A stretch of DNA of 14,715 bases from an uncultured bacterium (GTDB lineage Bacteria > Patescibacteriota > Minisyncoccia > Phycocordibacterales > UBA2100). The notes beneath the pieces are model-generated. The model made no database searches and was not told the origin of the DNA. It saw nothing but the letters and a program-made list of their open reading frames with translations. This document shows, in pieces, positions 5,888-11,795 of the stretch (its first letter is position 1; every line of letters starts with the position of its first letter). The stretch is from assembly GCA_903881205.1 (NCBI GenBank), contig CAIRSC010000001.1, positions 1 through 14,715 on the forward strand, written 5' to 3'. The position numbers were made by a program, and so were the translations under genes.

Positions 5888-6655
5888 CTATTGAGCAGTG
5901 TCTGATCGTATTTGATCTCTTTTTGTTACAGTTAGATATATGACGAGTGCCAGAATCGCAGCGAGAAATATAAAGCTCGCATTTGTCGTACCCAATCCCA
6001 AGCCACCATCATCATGTGACTGCGAAAGATAATCACCAATTGATGCACCCAATGGTCGCGTGAGAATATATGCGATCCAGAATGCGAACACGGCATTGAG
6101 TTTAAGCCGATATGCGATGTATACAACCGCAATGAGTCCTCCGAAGATGAATGCGGAGGTAAGATAACCCAGGTCAAACCTCTCTGCACTGAGATCGCCA
6201 GCAGCTGTGCCGAGTGCAAAGGTGAAAAGTATCGCCAGCCAGTAAAACGCTTCTCTCTTTCTCGTGACTATACTGTGAATCGAAAGTGTGTTTTCACTCG
6301 CATACCAAGCTGCAAAGACTGCGGCAAGAGCGACAGAAAAGATGAGGGTTGTTGTGACTAACGATATACCGAAATTGTCGGTCAGATTGTCGGTTATAAG
6401 TGTACCAACAACGCTAATGAGTACGACAGTGAGCCAATAGATTGAGGGTACATATTTCCAAACTCTAAACTGGAAAAATAGTGCAACAATCAAGATGGCG
6501 CCGATTACGTAAGTGGTATTCGTGAGTCCGAACCCAAGGGTGTCGTTGAGAAAGTCGGCCGCGGTCTCCCCGACCGTTGTACAGAGGATTTTAATTATCC
6601 AGAAATAAAGAGTTACTTCCGGAACCTTATTGAGCATTTGCCTGAGCGTCTGCAT
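5888..6655 (-). CDS. Four-repeat DUF347 (COG4705) integral membrane protein
   Basis: A 255-residue, almost wholly hydrophobic protein with about eight membrane segments. It consists of four tandem units, each with Gly-x4-Asp: GETAAD (29-34), GTLITD (84-89), GTAAGD (149-154) and GASIGD (203-208). Each is followed about 10 residues later by a Gly/Leu/Thr segment (GFGLTNTTYV, GISLVTTTLI, GYLTSAFIF, GLGTTNASF). This is the DUF347 repeat of COG4705 membrane proteins, of unknown function. The acidic residues within membrane segments suggest cation handling (inference). Five 60-base lines counted by eye inside the gene average about 43% GC, against 60% in one line of dprA, so it may be acquired. The ATG at 6655 lies 6 bases from a TAGAAT box directly after tRNA-Gln. 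Confidence 0.88.
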   Translation of the reverse strand: MQTLRQMLNKVPEVTLYFWIIKILCTTVGETAADFLNDTLGFGLTNTTYVIGAILIVALFFQFRVWKYVPSIYWLTVVLISVVGTLITDNLTDNFGISLVTTTLIFSVALAAVFAAWYASENTLSIHSIVTRKREAFYWLAILFTFALGTAAGDLSAERFDLGYLTSAFIFGGLIAVVYIAYRLKLNAVFAFWIAYILTRPLGASIGDYLSQSHDDGGLGLGTTNASFIFLAAILALVIYLTVTKRDQIRSDTAQ

Positions 6656-6667
6656 ATCTATATTCTA
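6656..6667 (-). promoter_or_regulatory. -10 box of the DUF347 gene, leaderless
   Basis: TAGAAT (6662-6667, minus strand) ends six bases before the ATG at 6655. It lies ten bases past the 3' end of tRNA-Gln, so the gene may also be read through from the tRNA. Confidence 0.5.
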
Positions 6668-6676
6668 CATTACGAT

Positions 6677-6747
6677 TTGGGGGACTAGGATTCGAACCTA
6701 GATTAAGGGCTTCAAAGGCCCCTGTCCTGCCATTAGACGATCCCCCA
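6677..6747 (-). tRNA. tRNA-Gln (anticodon UUG)
   Basis: A complete 71-base cloverleaf on the minus strand. The acceptor TGGGGGA pairs with TCCCCCA; T8 and C9 follow. The D arm is GTC/GAC with loop TAATGGCAG. The anticodon stem is GGGGC/GCCCT (one G-T pair), with loop CTTTGAA giving anticodon TTG. The T arm is CTAGG-TTCGAAT-CCTAG. The discriminator base is A, whereas G73 is usual in E. coli tRNA-Gln, and no CCA is encoded, so CCA must be added by an enzyme. The 94 bases upstream contain a possible TATATT box near 6809, but I cannot define its promoter with confidence. Confidence 0.95.
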
Positions 6748-6841
6748 GCACCGCGAACAAAGACTAATCAAACCTTCCAGACGCATATGAGGATAACGCA
6801 TTTCCTAGAATATAAAAGGCGTATGAATGGTCAGAGTGAGA

Positions 6842-6866
6842 AAAGCGCCGCAACGTGCGGCGCTTT
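6842..6866 (-). terminator. Hairpin terminator after purE
   Basis: A perfect 11-bp inverted repeat AAAGCGCCGCA / TGCGGCGCTTT with a 3-base loop, 18 bases beyond the purE stop codon. On the minus strand only four T follow before CTCACTCT, so the T-tail is short. Confidence 0.65.
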
Positions 6867-6883
6867 CGCGTTTGTGCTGAAGT

Positions 6884-7375
6884 CTACGCCTCATAGTCGG
6901 GCCTTTCGGGCACGGCCCGCTTCTGTTTTTCAATCCATTCGACCAAGCGACCGAGGACAGCGCTGTCAGTCGTTGCCAACATGCGTGCTGCACCCAAGCC
7001 GGCATTTTTGGCGCCCGCTTTGCCGAAGCCAGCAAAAAGCAGCGGGACGCCCTCGGGCATACCGATCATGGAGCCGACTGCGCATTGGTCATTGAGAGTA
7101 CTCGACTTGCTCAGCACAGCCACGCCGATCACCGGCAAACAGGATTCGGAAGCCGACATACCGGGAAGATGGGCGGAACCGCCCGCTCCGGCGATGATCA
7201 CCTTGAAACCGTTGACTCGCGCGCTCCGTGAAGCAGCTGACATCCGATCAGGCGTCCGATGCGCAGATGTAATACGCGAATCATGCGATATTCCGAGCTC
7301 GTCGAGCACATCACGCGTGTGCTTCATGGTGGCGGCGTCAGATTGAGATCCCATCAGAATAAGAACGTCTGCCAT
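6884..7375 (-). CDS. purE: N5-carboxyaminoimidazole ribonucleotide mutase PurE
   Basis: A 163-residue protein, the normal length for bacterial class I PurE, which moves the carboxyl group of N5-CAIR to give CAIR in purine synthesis. The phosphate-binding GSQSD (9-13), SAHRTP (37-42, with the catalytic His39) and GAGGSAHLPGM (63-73) motifs are all present, and the C-terminal part keeps the NAGLGAARML element. No other purine gene (purK, purC, purD) is in the window, so it is an orphan here. It differs from its neighbours in having a canonical Shine-Dalgarno sequence, AAGGAG at 7384-7389, eight bases before the ATG. It lies 70 bases downstream of the PsbP-like gene and is followed by a hairpin terminator. 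Confidence 0.96.
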   Translation of the reverse strand: MADVLILMGSQSDAATMKHTRDVLDELGISHDSRITSAHRTPDRMSAASRSARVNGFKVIIAGAGGSAHLPGMSASESCLPVIGVAVLSKSSTLNDQCAVGSMIGMPEGVPLLFAGFGKAGAKNAGLGAARMLATTDSAVLGRLVEWIEKQKRAVPERPDYEA

Positions 7376-7383
7376 TGCCAGTA

Positions 7384-7389
7384 CTCCTT
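7384..7389 (-). promoter_or_regulatory. Canonical Shine-Dalgarno of purE
   Basis: AAGGAG on the minus strand, eight bases before the ATG. Noted because most genes in the window have none. Confidence 0.75.
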
Positions 7390-7445
7390 GGCTGTTTACT
7401 CTGCAAGGACTCTATCTAAGTGGCACAGGGAGCGCAAGAGGACTT

Positions 7446-8045
7446 TTATCGAAGCTTCACGGTGCTCATGATCTGGGTGAAGTCGTTGAGTATCGCATCA
7501 TCAGTTGAGAGGAAGGTGACGCCTGCCATCATGATGTAGCTCTTGTGGGCAAAGACGAAGCTGTTGCCATAGTAGAGGCCGCTCCAGGTGTAGGCGTAGG
7601 CATTGGTCCCGCCGATCATTGCGTTCTGCATCGTCGGATCCACGGCAAGATGATAATTCGAATTCTGCGTATTTTTGATCCAGTCCTGCACGAGACTATT
7701 CTTCGGATTGGAATAGATATCGAGGGTGATTGCGGTCGGGCCTTCGCCGTTGTTCGGTACGACTGCCGAAGTGCTCGTGAGTGTGATCGAGTGATGATTG
7801 AGCGCCTTATTCTTCGGATCGCTTACATCCTTCTGTGTGAGCGCGTAGCTCGAAGGATAATTGAAGGCGATCCCGTACGTATCGCTGGTATACAGAAGCG
7901 CAGTGACAGGGCCGTTATCGATCACTTGCACGGTGCCGCTCGTGCTTGGCTCTGCGCGATGCACCCGGTACGAGATATAGCCGACGACGAGGGCTACGAG
8001 TACTGCGGCAGCAATGAGGATGTAGGTGTTTCGTTGTGAATACAT
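7446..8045 (-). CDS. Membrane-anchored PsbP-like extracytoplasmic protein
   Basis: A 199-residue protein. Residues 9-27 form one hydrophobic anchor (ILIAAAVLVALVVGYISY); the rest is extracytoplasmic. The domain at about 52-199 begins SDTYGIAFNYPSSYAL, includes ITLTSTSAVV and TAITLDIYSN, and ends MMAGVTFLSTDDAILNDF...STVKLR. This pattern (a YGI-F-YP strand, then a closing helix with a final STVKL strand) is typical of small PsbP/Mog1-like domains common in exported bacterial proteins of unknown function. It starts 28 bases after the dnaX stop codon with neither Shine-Dalgarno nor -10 box, so it is probably co-transcribed with dnaX. Confidence 0.78.
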   Translation of the reverse strand: MYSQRNTYILIAAAVLVALVVGYISYRVHRAEPSTSGTVQVIDNGPVTALLYTSDTYGIAFNYPSSYALTQKDVSDPKNKALNHHSITLTSTSAVVPNNGEGPTAITLDIYSNPKNSLVQDWIKNTQNSNYHLAVDPTMQNAMIGGTNAYAYTWSGLYYGNSFVFAHKSYIMMAGVTFLSTDDAILNDFTQIMSTVKLR

Positions 8046-8073
8046 AAAGAGGTACGATGAATGAACGCTTCTG

Positions 8074-9123
8074 TTATGACCGCGGTGCTGAATCCCCGGT
8101 TATATCTATTATAGCTAATTCGAGCGGCAAATGTGGGACCGCCGCATATGCCATCCGGGCGTAGGCCTCGAGCAGGATTTTGAGCATATCAGAATTTACA
8201 TTAGCCTCTTTTGACAATTCCGCGGCCATCGCCGCATCGGCTTCCGAAAGTTCGCCCGAAAGTTTCTTCGCAAGATCCGGCGCATAGCGCATGAGCAGGA
8301 TGACGCGCATGCGGTGAATGAGCAGCTTCGCGAGCGTACGTGCATCCATCATGTCCGCGACCGCTTCATTCATTGCTTTGAGTGCTCCCGCCGCGTCCTT
8401 TTTCGCCAGTCCGGTAAGGATCGCGCGGACGATCTCGCCGCGCGGCGCCCCGCTCACCTGCTCGACTTCCTCCACGCTCACCTTCTTGTCGTCGGACACC
8501 GCGAGTATCTTTTGTAATATAGAGAGCGCATCGCGGAACGATCCTTCTGCCAGGAGTGCGACGAGCTCGGCCGCAGATCGCTCAAGCGTGAATCCTTCTT
8601 TCTTCGCTACGTCGGTCACGATCTGCGAAAGTATCTCGCGCGTCGGCTGTTTGAACGTGTAGATCTCGCAGCGCGATTGGATCGTCTCGGGGACTTTGTC
8701 GCGGTCGGTCGTCGCGAGCACGAAGATTGCATGCGCCGGCGGCTCTTCAAGGGTTTTCAAAAATGCGTTCCATGCTTCCTTAGTCAGCATGTGCGCCTCA
8801 TCGATTATGTAAAATTTGTATTCCCCTTCGAATGGGCGTGCATACACCCCCTCGCGAAGCTCACGGATGTCGTCGATCCCGCGATTCGAGGCTGCGTCCA
8901 TTTCGTAGAGGTCTTTGTCGCTAACCCCGAGCGACTTCGCCAGAATCCGCGCGGTCGTCGTCTTGCCCGTGCCGCGGCCGCCGGCAAAGAGATACGCATG
9001 ACCAATCTTCTTGTTCTTGATCGCTTTCTCGAGCACGTCGGTCACCTGCGGCTGCCCTTTGACCTCGCTCCAATCGGCAGGGCGATACGTCCGGTAGAGT
9101 GTCTGATGTTTTTCGGCCTTCAT
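8074..9123 (-). CDS. dnaX: DNA polymerase III gamma/tau-type clamp-loader ATPase, short form
   Basis: A 349-residue protein. Clamp loaders use ATP to open the beta ring and place it on primed DNA. Visible motifs: RTYRPADWSEVKGQ (11-24), Walker A GGRGTGKTTTAR (48-59), Walker B DEAH (108-111), LEEPPAHAIFVLATT (125-139), the SRC arginine-finger motif (150-152) and sensor 2 GSFRDALS (194-201). Domain III runs to about 345. Two parts of most DnaX proteins are missing: the four-cysteine zinc module normally between Walker A and Walker B (only about 50 residues separate them, with no Cys), and the C-terminal tau domains that bind DnaB and the polymerase. The frame is open 40 codons upstream, but the ATG at 9123 begins the family sequence and lies 6 bases after an extended -10 box. 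No slippery site is apparent. Confidence 0.95.
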   Translation of the reverse strand: MKAEKHQTLYRTYRPADWSEVKGQPQVTDVLEKAIKNKKIGHAYLFAGGRGTGKTTTARILAKSLGVSDKDLYEMDAASNRGIDDIRELREGVYARPFEGEYKFYIIDEAHMLTKEAWNAFLKTLEEPPAHAIFVLATTDRDKVPETIQSRCEIYTFKQPTREILSQIVTDVAKKEGFTLERSAAELVALLAEGSFRDALSILQKILAVSDDKKVSVEEVEQVSGAPRGEIVRAILTGLAKKDAAGALKAMNEAVADMMDARTLAKLLIHRMRVILLMRYAPDLAKKLSGELSEADAAMAAELSKEANVNSDMLKILLEAYARMAYAAVPHLPLELAIIDITGDSAPRS

Positions 9124-9143
9124 GCCGGCAGTATAGCAAAAAA
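9124..9143 (-). promoter_or_regulatory. Extended -10 promoter of dnaX, fused to the upstream terminator tail
   Basis: On the minus strand: T6, TGC, TATACT (9130-9135), six bases, then the ATG at 9123. The 16 bases from the T-tract on match the trhO promoter at 15 positions. The T6 tract is the tail of the preceding hairpin (9148-9172). Confidence 0.65.
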
Positions 9144-9172
9144 TGATCCCCGCTCCGATCGACGGAGCGGGG
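9138..9172 (-). terminator. Strong terminator after the 94-residue gene
   Basis: CCCCGCTCCG and CGGAGCGGGG form a perfect 10-bp stem with a 5-base loop (9148-9172), followed on the minus strand by ATCA and six T (9138-9143). The stem starts at the base right after the stop codon of the gene at 9173-9457. Confidence 0.85.
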
Positions 9173-9457
9173 TCAGCATGATCCGACCCTTCTGACACGA
9201 AGCGGACGTGTGGCGGAAAGATCGAGCCGAGACTTCTTCTCAATCAGGCCGAGTTCGTTGCGCCGAGCCTGGTCCATACGTTTGATGCGATTGAGAATGT
9301 ATTCCTTGCTGACTCGATTGAGATACATCGCTGCTCGCTTTGCCACATTTTGCGGTGAGATCCGTACAGATCCGCCCTTCAAGGCAGTTGCCGCCCGTGC
9401 GATCGCCGCATCGATGGCCGCGTCATCATCTCGAGGCGCATACGCTCTGTTGGACAT
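9173..9457 (-). CDS. Small basic helical protein, 94 residues, possible HTH fold
   Basis: The ATG at 9457 is preceded by a very strong Shine-Dalgarno sequence (AAGGGAGG, 9467-9474, about 9 bases upstream), and the stop codon abuts a terminator, so the gene boundaries are well supported. The product is Ala/Arg/Lys-rich and helical. A segment at about residues 27-60 (ALKGGSVRISPQNVAKRAA, then MYLNRVSKEYILNRIKRM) resembles the first helices of TetR-like or transposon-accessory HTH proteins (..NVAKRAGVS..TVY..), but the match is weak. The C-terminal 20 residues are rich in Arg. It starts 43 bases after dus on the same strand; a TATATT near 9482-9487 could be its own -10. I do not recognise a family. 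Confidence 0.75.
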   Translation of the reverse strand: MSNRAYAPRDDDAAIDAAIARAATALKGGSVRISPQNVAKRAAMYLNRVSKEYILNRIKRMDQARRNELGLIEKKSRLDLSATRPLRVRRVGSC

Positions 9458-9465
9458 TTATGAGT

Positions 9466-9474
9466 ACCTCCCTT
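9466..9474 (-). promoter_or_regulatory. Strong Shine-Dalgarno of the 94-residue gene
   Basis: AAGGGAGGT on the minus strand, eight bases before the ATG at 9457. It fixes the start of a gene that could not otherwise be placed by homology. Confidence 0.75.
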
Positions 9475-9500
9475 CGCCAATATATCCGATGGAGCCAAAA

Positions 9501-10463
9501 CTACAATTCTCCGCGCAATATTTCAAGCGCTTGTTCAAGTGTTTCAGTCTCCATGAGTCGGACACGTAGCTCCTTCGCCCCCTCCCAGCCGCCGATGTAG
9601 GCCTTGAAGTGACGCTTCATCACCGCATTGTTGACGAACCCGCTCATATGCTTTTGGAAGAGTTCGATATGTTCGATAAGGACCGTCATCTTTTCCTGCG
9701 GCGTCGCGGGACCGTGTTCGCTAAAGAGCCACGGATTGCCGAACATACCGCGACCGATCATGACCACGTCGCAACTCGTCGCAGAAGCCTTAGCCCGCGC
9801 ATCGTTGAGATCATTTATGTCGCCATTGCCCCCGATAAGCGTTTTTGATCCGAGCGCATCACGTATTTCGACGGCGCGCGCCACGTGTTCCCAGCGCGCC
9901 GGTACATCCGACATTTCTTTGCGCGTGCGCGCATGAATGACGACCGCCGCTGGTTCTTCCTCCAAAAGCTGCGGGAGCCATGTCTCGAGTTCATTCTCGT
10001 TGTATCCGATGCGGGTCTTGACCGAGACCGGCAGCTCTCCCGCTCCGCGCTTCGCCGCTCGTATGAGCTCACGCGCCAGCGGCGGATTACGAATGAGACC
10101 CGCGCCGCACGATTGCCGCACCACCTGATCCGCCGGACAGCCCATGTTGATATCGACGCCGTCGAAGCCGAGTTCAGCGCACAGCTTTGCTCCCGCTTCC
10201 ATATATTCCGGAGTCGCCGAGAAAAGCTGTGCTACGATCGGCCGCTCGATATCGGAAAATTCGAGCTTCTTGCGCAATTTTCGCAATCCGTCTTCGTCGG
10301 CACGTGCCAGACCATCGGCGGAGGTGAATTCGGTATAGAAAACGCGAGGAATTTTTGGATCGCTGTATTTAGCGATCAGTGTGCGAAATGCGACATCGGT
10401 CACATCCTCCATGGGAGCGAGTGCGAAAAATGGCTTGGGCATGCGGCCCCAGAATCCGTTCAT
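9501..10463 (-). CDS. dus: tRNA-dihydrouridine synthase (Dus family)
   Basis: A 320-residue FMN-dependent enzyme that reduces uridine to dihydrouridine in tRNA. The TIM barrel opens with FFALAPMEDVTDVAFR (12-27) and continues with YTEFTSADG, VAQLFSATPE and DGVDINMGCPADQVVRQ (101-117), where C109 is the expected catalytic acid. SCGAGLIRNP, VSVKTRIGY, VIHARTR (FMN phosphate contact), GGNGDI and IGRGMFGNPW follow. The helical C-terminal domain runs from about 255 to the end. The particular Dus subgroup (A, B or C) cannot be named safely; it is longer in the YTEFTSADG region than typical DusB. The frame is open to a TTG six codons upstream, but the ATG at 10463 lies 6 bases from an extended -10 box. 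Confidence 0.95.
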   Translation of the reverse strand: MNGFWGRMPKPFFALAPMEDVTDVAFRTLIAKYSDPKIPRVFYTEFTSADGLARADEDGLRKLRKKLEFSDIERPIVAQLFSATPEYMEAGAKLCAELGFDGVDINMGCPADQVVRQSCGAGLIRNPPLARELIRAAKRGAGELPVSVKTRIGYNENELETWLPQLLEEEPAAVVIHARTRKEMSDVPARWEHVARAVEIRDALGSKTLIGGNGDINDLNDARAKASATSCDVVMIGRGMFGNPWLFSEHGPATPQEKMTVLIEHIELFQKHMSGFVNNAVMKRHFKAYIGGWEGAKELRVRLMETETLEQALEILRGEL

Positions 10464-10478
10464 TGAGAAAACATACCA
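10464..10478 (-). promoter_or_regulatory. Extended -10 promoter of dus, leaderless
   Basis: On the minus strand TGG precedes TATGTT (10470-10475), then six bases to the ATG at 10463. It lies just 18 bases from the -35 of the divergent promoter at 10497. Confidence 0.5.
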
Positions 10479-10496
10479 CAATGCGACGAAAAAACG

Positions 10497-10525
10497 TTGA
10501 CTCGTATGAAGTTCGGAGGCATAGT
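10497..10525 (+). promoter_or_regulatory. Sigma-70-like promoter of the 71-residue gene
   Basis: TTGACT (10497-10502), a 17-base spacer, CATAGT (10520-10525) on the plus strand. The -35 matches 5 of 6 and the -10 matches 4 of 6 consensus bases. The start would be near 10532, giving a leader of about 56 bases. Confidence 0.6.
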
Positions 10526-10587
10526 GTTCGCCAGCAGGCAGATAGGTACAACGTGCTGTTTGCGCAATCGAAATTACGAGGGGAATA

Positions 10588-10803
10588 ATGCCACCGCTAA
10601 AGCCACCAAGTCCAGCGATCGGCCGTACCGGTCGTGCTGAAATCGTTGCACGTCATTCGGTTGACGGAAAGATACCGTCCTATCTCGTGCCTGATCTTTC
10701 TCTCAGGGGTCTGGGGGAACAAATCGAACGGATGTTCAATGACACCGAGCCAGGTAGCGCATCGTTCGACACTGGCCAGCCCGAGCAACCGATTGAAGCA
10801 TAG
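10588..10803 (+). CDS. Orphan small protein, 71 residues, plus strand
   Basis: The ATG at 10588 opens a 71-codon frame ending in TAG. All parts of an independent gene are visible: a -35/-10 pair at 10497-10525, a Shine-Dalgarno-like GAGGGG (10578-10583) four bases before the ATG, and a hairpin with six T after the stop. The product has a proline-rich start (MPPLKPPSPAIGRTGRAEI), a middle LVPDLSLRGLGEQIERMF that could form an amphipathic helix, and an acidic, Gln/Pro-rich tail. It has no Cys, no membrane segment and no motif I recognise. It is the only plus-strand gene between 1 and 13044, inserted between the divergently oriented dus and the convergent ftsQ. The opposite frame (10597-10788) is a shadow. 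Confidence 0.7.
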   Translation: MPPLKPPSPAIGRTGRAEIVARHSVDGKIPSYLVPDLSLRGLGEQIERMFNDTEPGSASFDTGQPEQPIEA

Positions 10804-10836
10804 TAACCATCAATCTAATCGATGATGGAATCAAAG

Positions 10837-10867
10837 GGGCGATCCATCGGATCGCCCTCACTTTTTT
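10837..10867 (+). terminator. Terminator between the 71-residue gene and ftsQ
   Basis: GGGCGATCC (10837-10845), 3-base loop, GGATCGCCC (10849-10857), then TCAC and six T (10862-10867) on the plus strand. On the minus strand the stem is followed only by CCTTTG, so it serves ftsQ poorly. Confidence 0.8.
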
Positions 10868-11795
10868 ATACGGCCGTTTGATCCTGCCCCTTCAATTTGT
10901 AGTACACACGGTTGCCGAATCTGAGATCTATATATTCCAGATTCTCCTGTTGACCCTTGAGCACATCGGATCCGAGCACCAGCTGAATATTACGCGCCAG
11001 CGCATTGGCATCTTCACCATACGATGCCTTGAGCAAGAATCCCTGTGAGAACATGATCGAGAAATCCTGATCGTCCTGCACATCGACGCTCATCGGCGTA
11101 AGGTCGTCATTTTGTATGAGCAAATGCAGCAGCGCCAGAATGCCAGGCACGTGGCCGGGCGCGAATGTCTGGCCTATCACACTTGTGGTGTCGGTCGCTA
11201 TTCCGCCGGTAAAAAGGTACGGCTGAGCAAAACGCACAGTATCGGTCGAACTTGCGGCCGCGGAAAAAATGTAGCCCTGATCATCCATCGCATAGCAATC
11301 CGACTGAGCTGTCGATGTGCACCACTGTGCCAACGGCGCTCGCTCAACGATTGCGACGGCCACGTTCTGCCCGAACATACCGTCACGCGACACCGTCGCT
11401 GTTTTAACGCGAGGGAACGATTCGACGATCCCCTTCTCGATGACTACCTTCGGATAGAGAAAAATATTCGAACGCGAGAGAAAATGATATGAACCGTCGT
11501 CGATCACCGAGCCTACATACGATTGTATGAGTGCAGGGTCGAGTTGCTCGGTGCCCTGCACCCGTATGGCTTGTACAGTGACCCGCGGCAGGTAGGACAG
11601 CCAGTGCACTCCATAGACGGCACCTGCGATGAGCAGAATGAACATGAAAGCGACGACCGCGCGCAGTTTACGGCGTCGCACCCGTATCGGAGAGACGCCG
11701 CGATCGCGGTTGTGCGGTGCCGGAGAAGCAGGACGTGGCCGCGGCGCTTCTATCCGCTTACCGCCACGAAGATCAATTACTTTTCCTGATTTCAT
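10866..11795 (-). CDS. ftsQ: Cell division protein FtsQ (POTRA domain)
   Basis: A 309-residue bitopic protein. FtsQ bridges early and late divisome components (FtsB/FtsL) at the septum. A basic, Pro/Arg-rich cytoplasmic tail (1-44) precedes one membrane segment (about 45-66, LRAVVAFMFILLIAGAVYGV). The POTRA domain follows at about 71-138 (VTVQAIRVQGTEQLDPALI ... ESFPRVKTATVSRD), with the family's beta domain after it (VAVAIVERAPLAQW, then YAMDDQGYIF). The layout and the VxxREPxAxW-like motif are typical of FtsQ, though sequence conservation is low. Its ATG lies inside the end of serS (23-base overlap), so translation is probably coupled; the other usual division genes are absent nearby. GGGT upstream of the ATG is a weak ribosome-binding candidate. 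Confidence 0.85.
   Translation of the reverse strand: MKSGKVIDLRGGKRIEAPRPRPASPAPHNRDRGVSPIRVRRRKLRAVVAFMFILLIAGAVYGVHWLSYLPRVTVQAIRVQGTEQLDPALIQSYVGSVIDDGSYHFLSRSNIFLYPKVVIEKGIVESFPRVKTATVSRDGMFGQNVAVAIVERAPLAQWCTSTAQSDCYAMDDQGYIFSAAASSTDTVRFAQPYLFTGGIATDTTSVIGQTFAPGHVPGILALLHLLIQNDDLTPMSVDVQDDQDFSIMFSQGFLLKASYGEDANALARNIQLVLGSDVLKGQQENLEYIDLRFGNRVYYKLKGQDQTAV

Noticed and set aside
9124..9243. 40-residue N-terminal extension of DnaX
   Set aside because: It crosses a terminator hairpin and promoter and has no similarity to DnaX; the ATG at 9123 fits the family start.
10597..10788. 63-residue minus-strand frame opposite the 71-residue gene
   Set aside because: Promoter, Shine-Dalgarno-like site and terminator all support the plus-strand frame; the minus frame has none.
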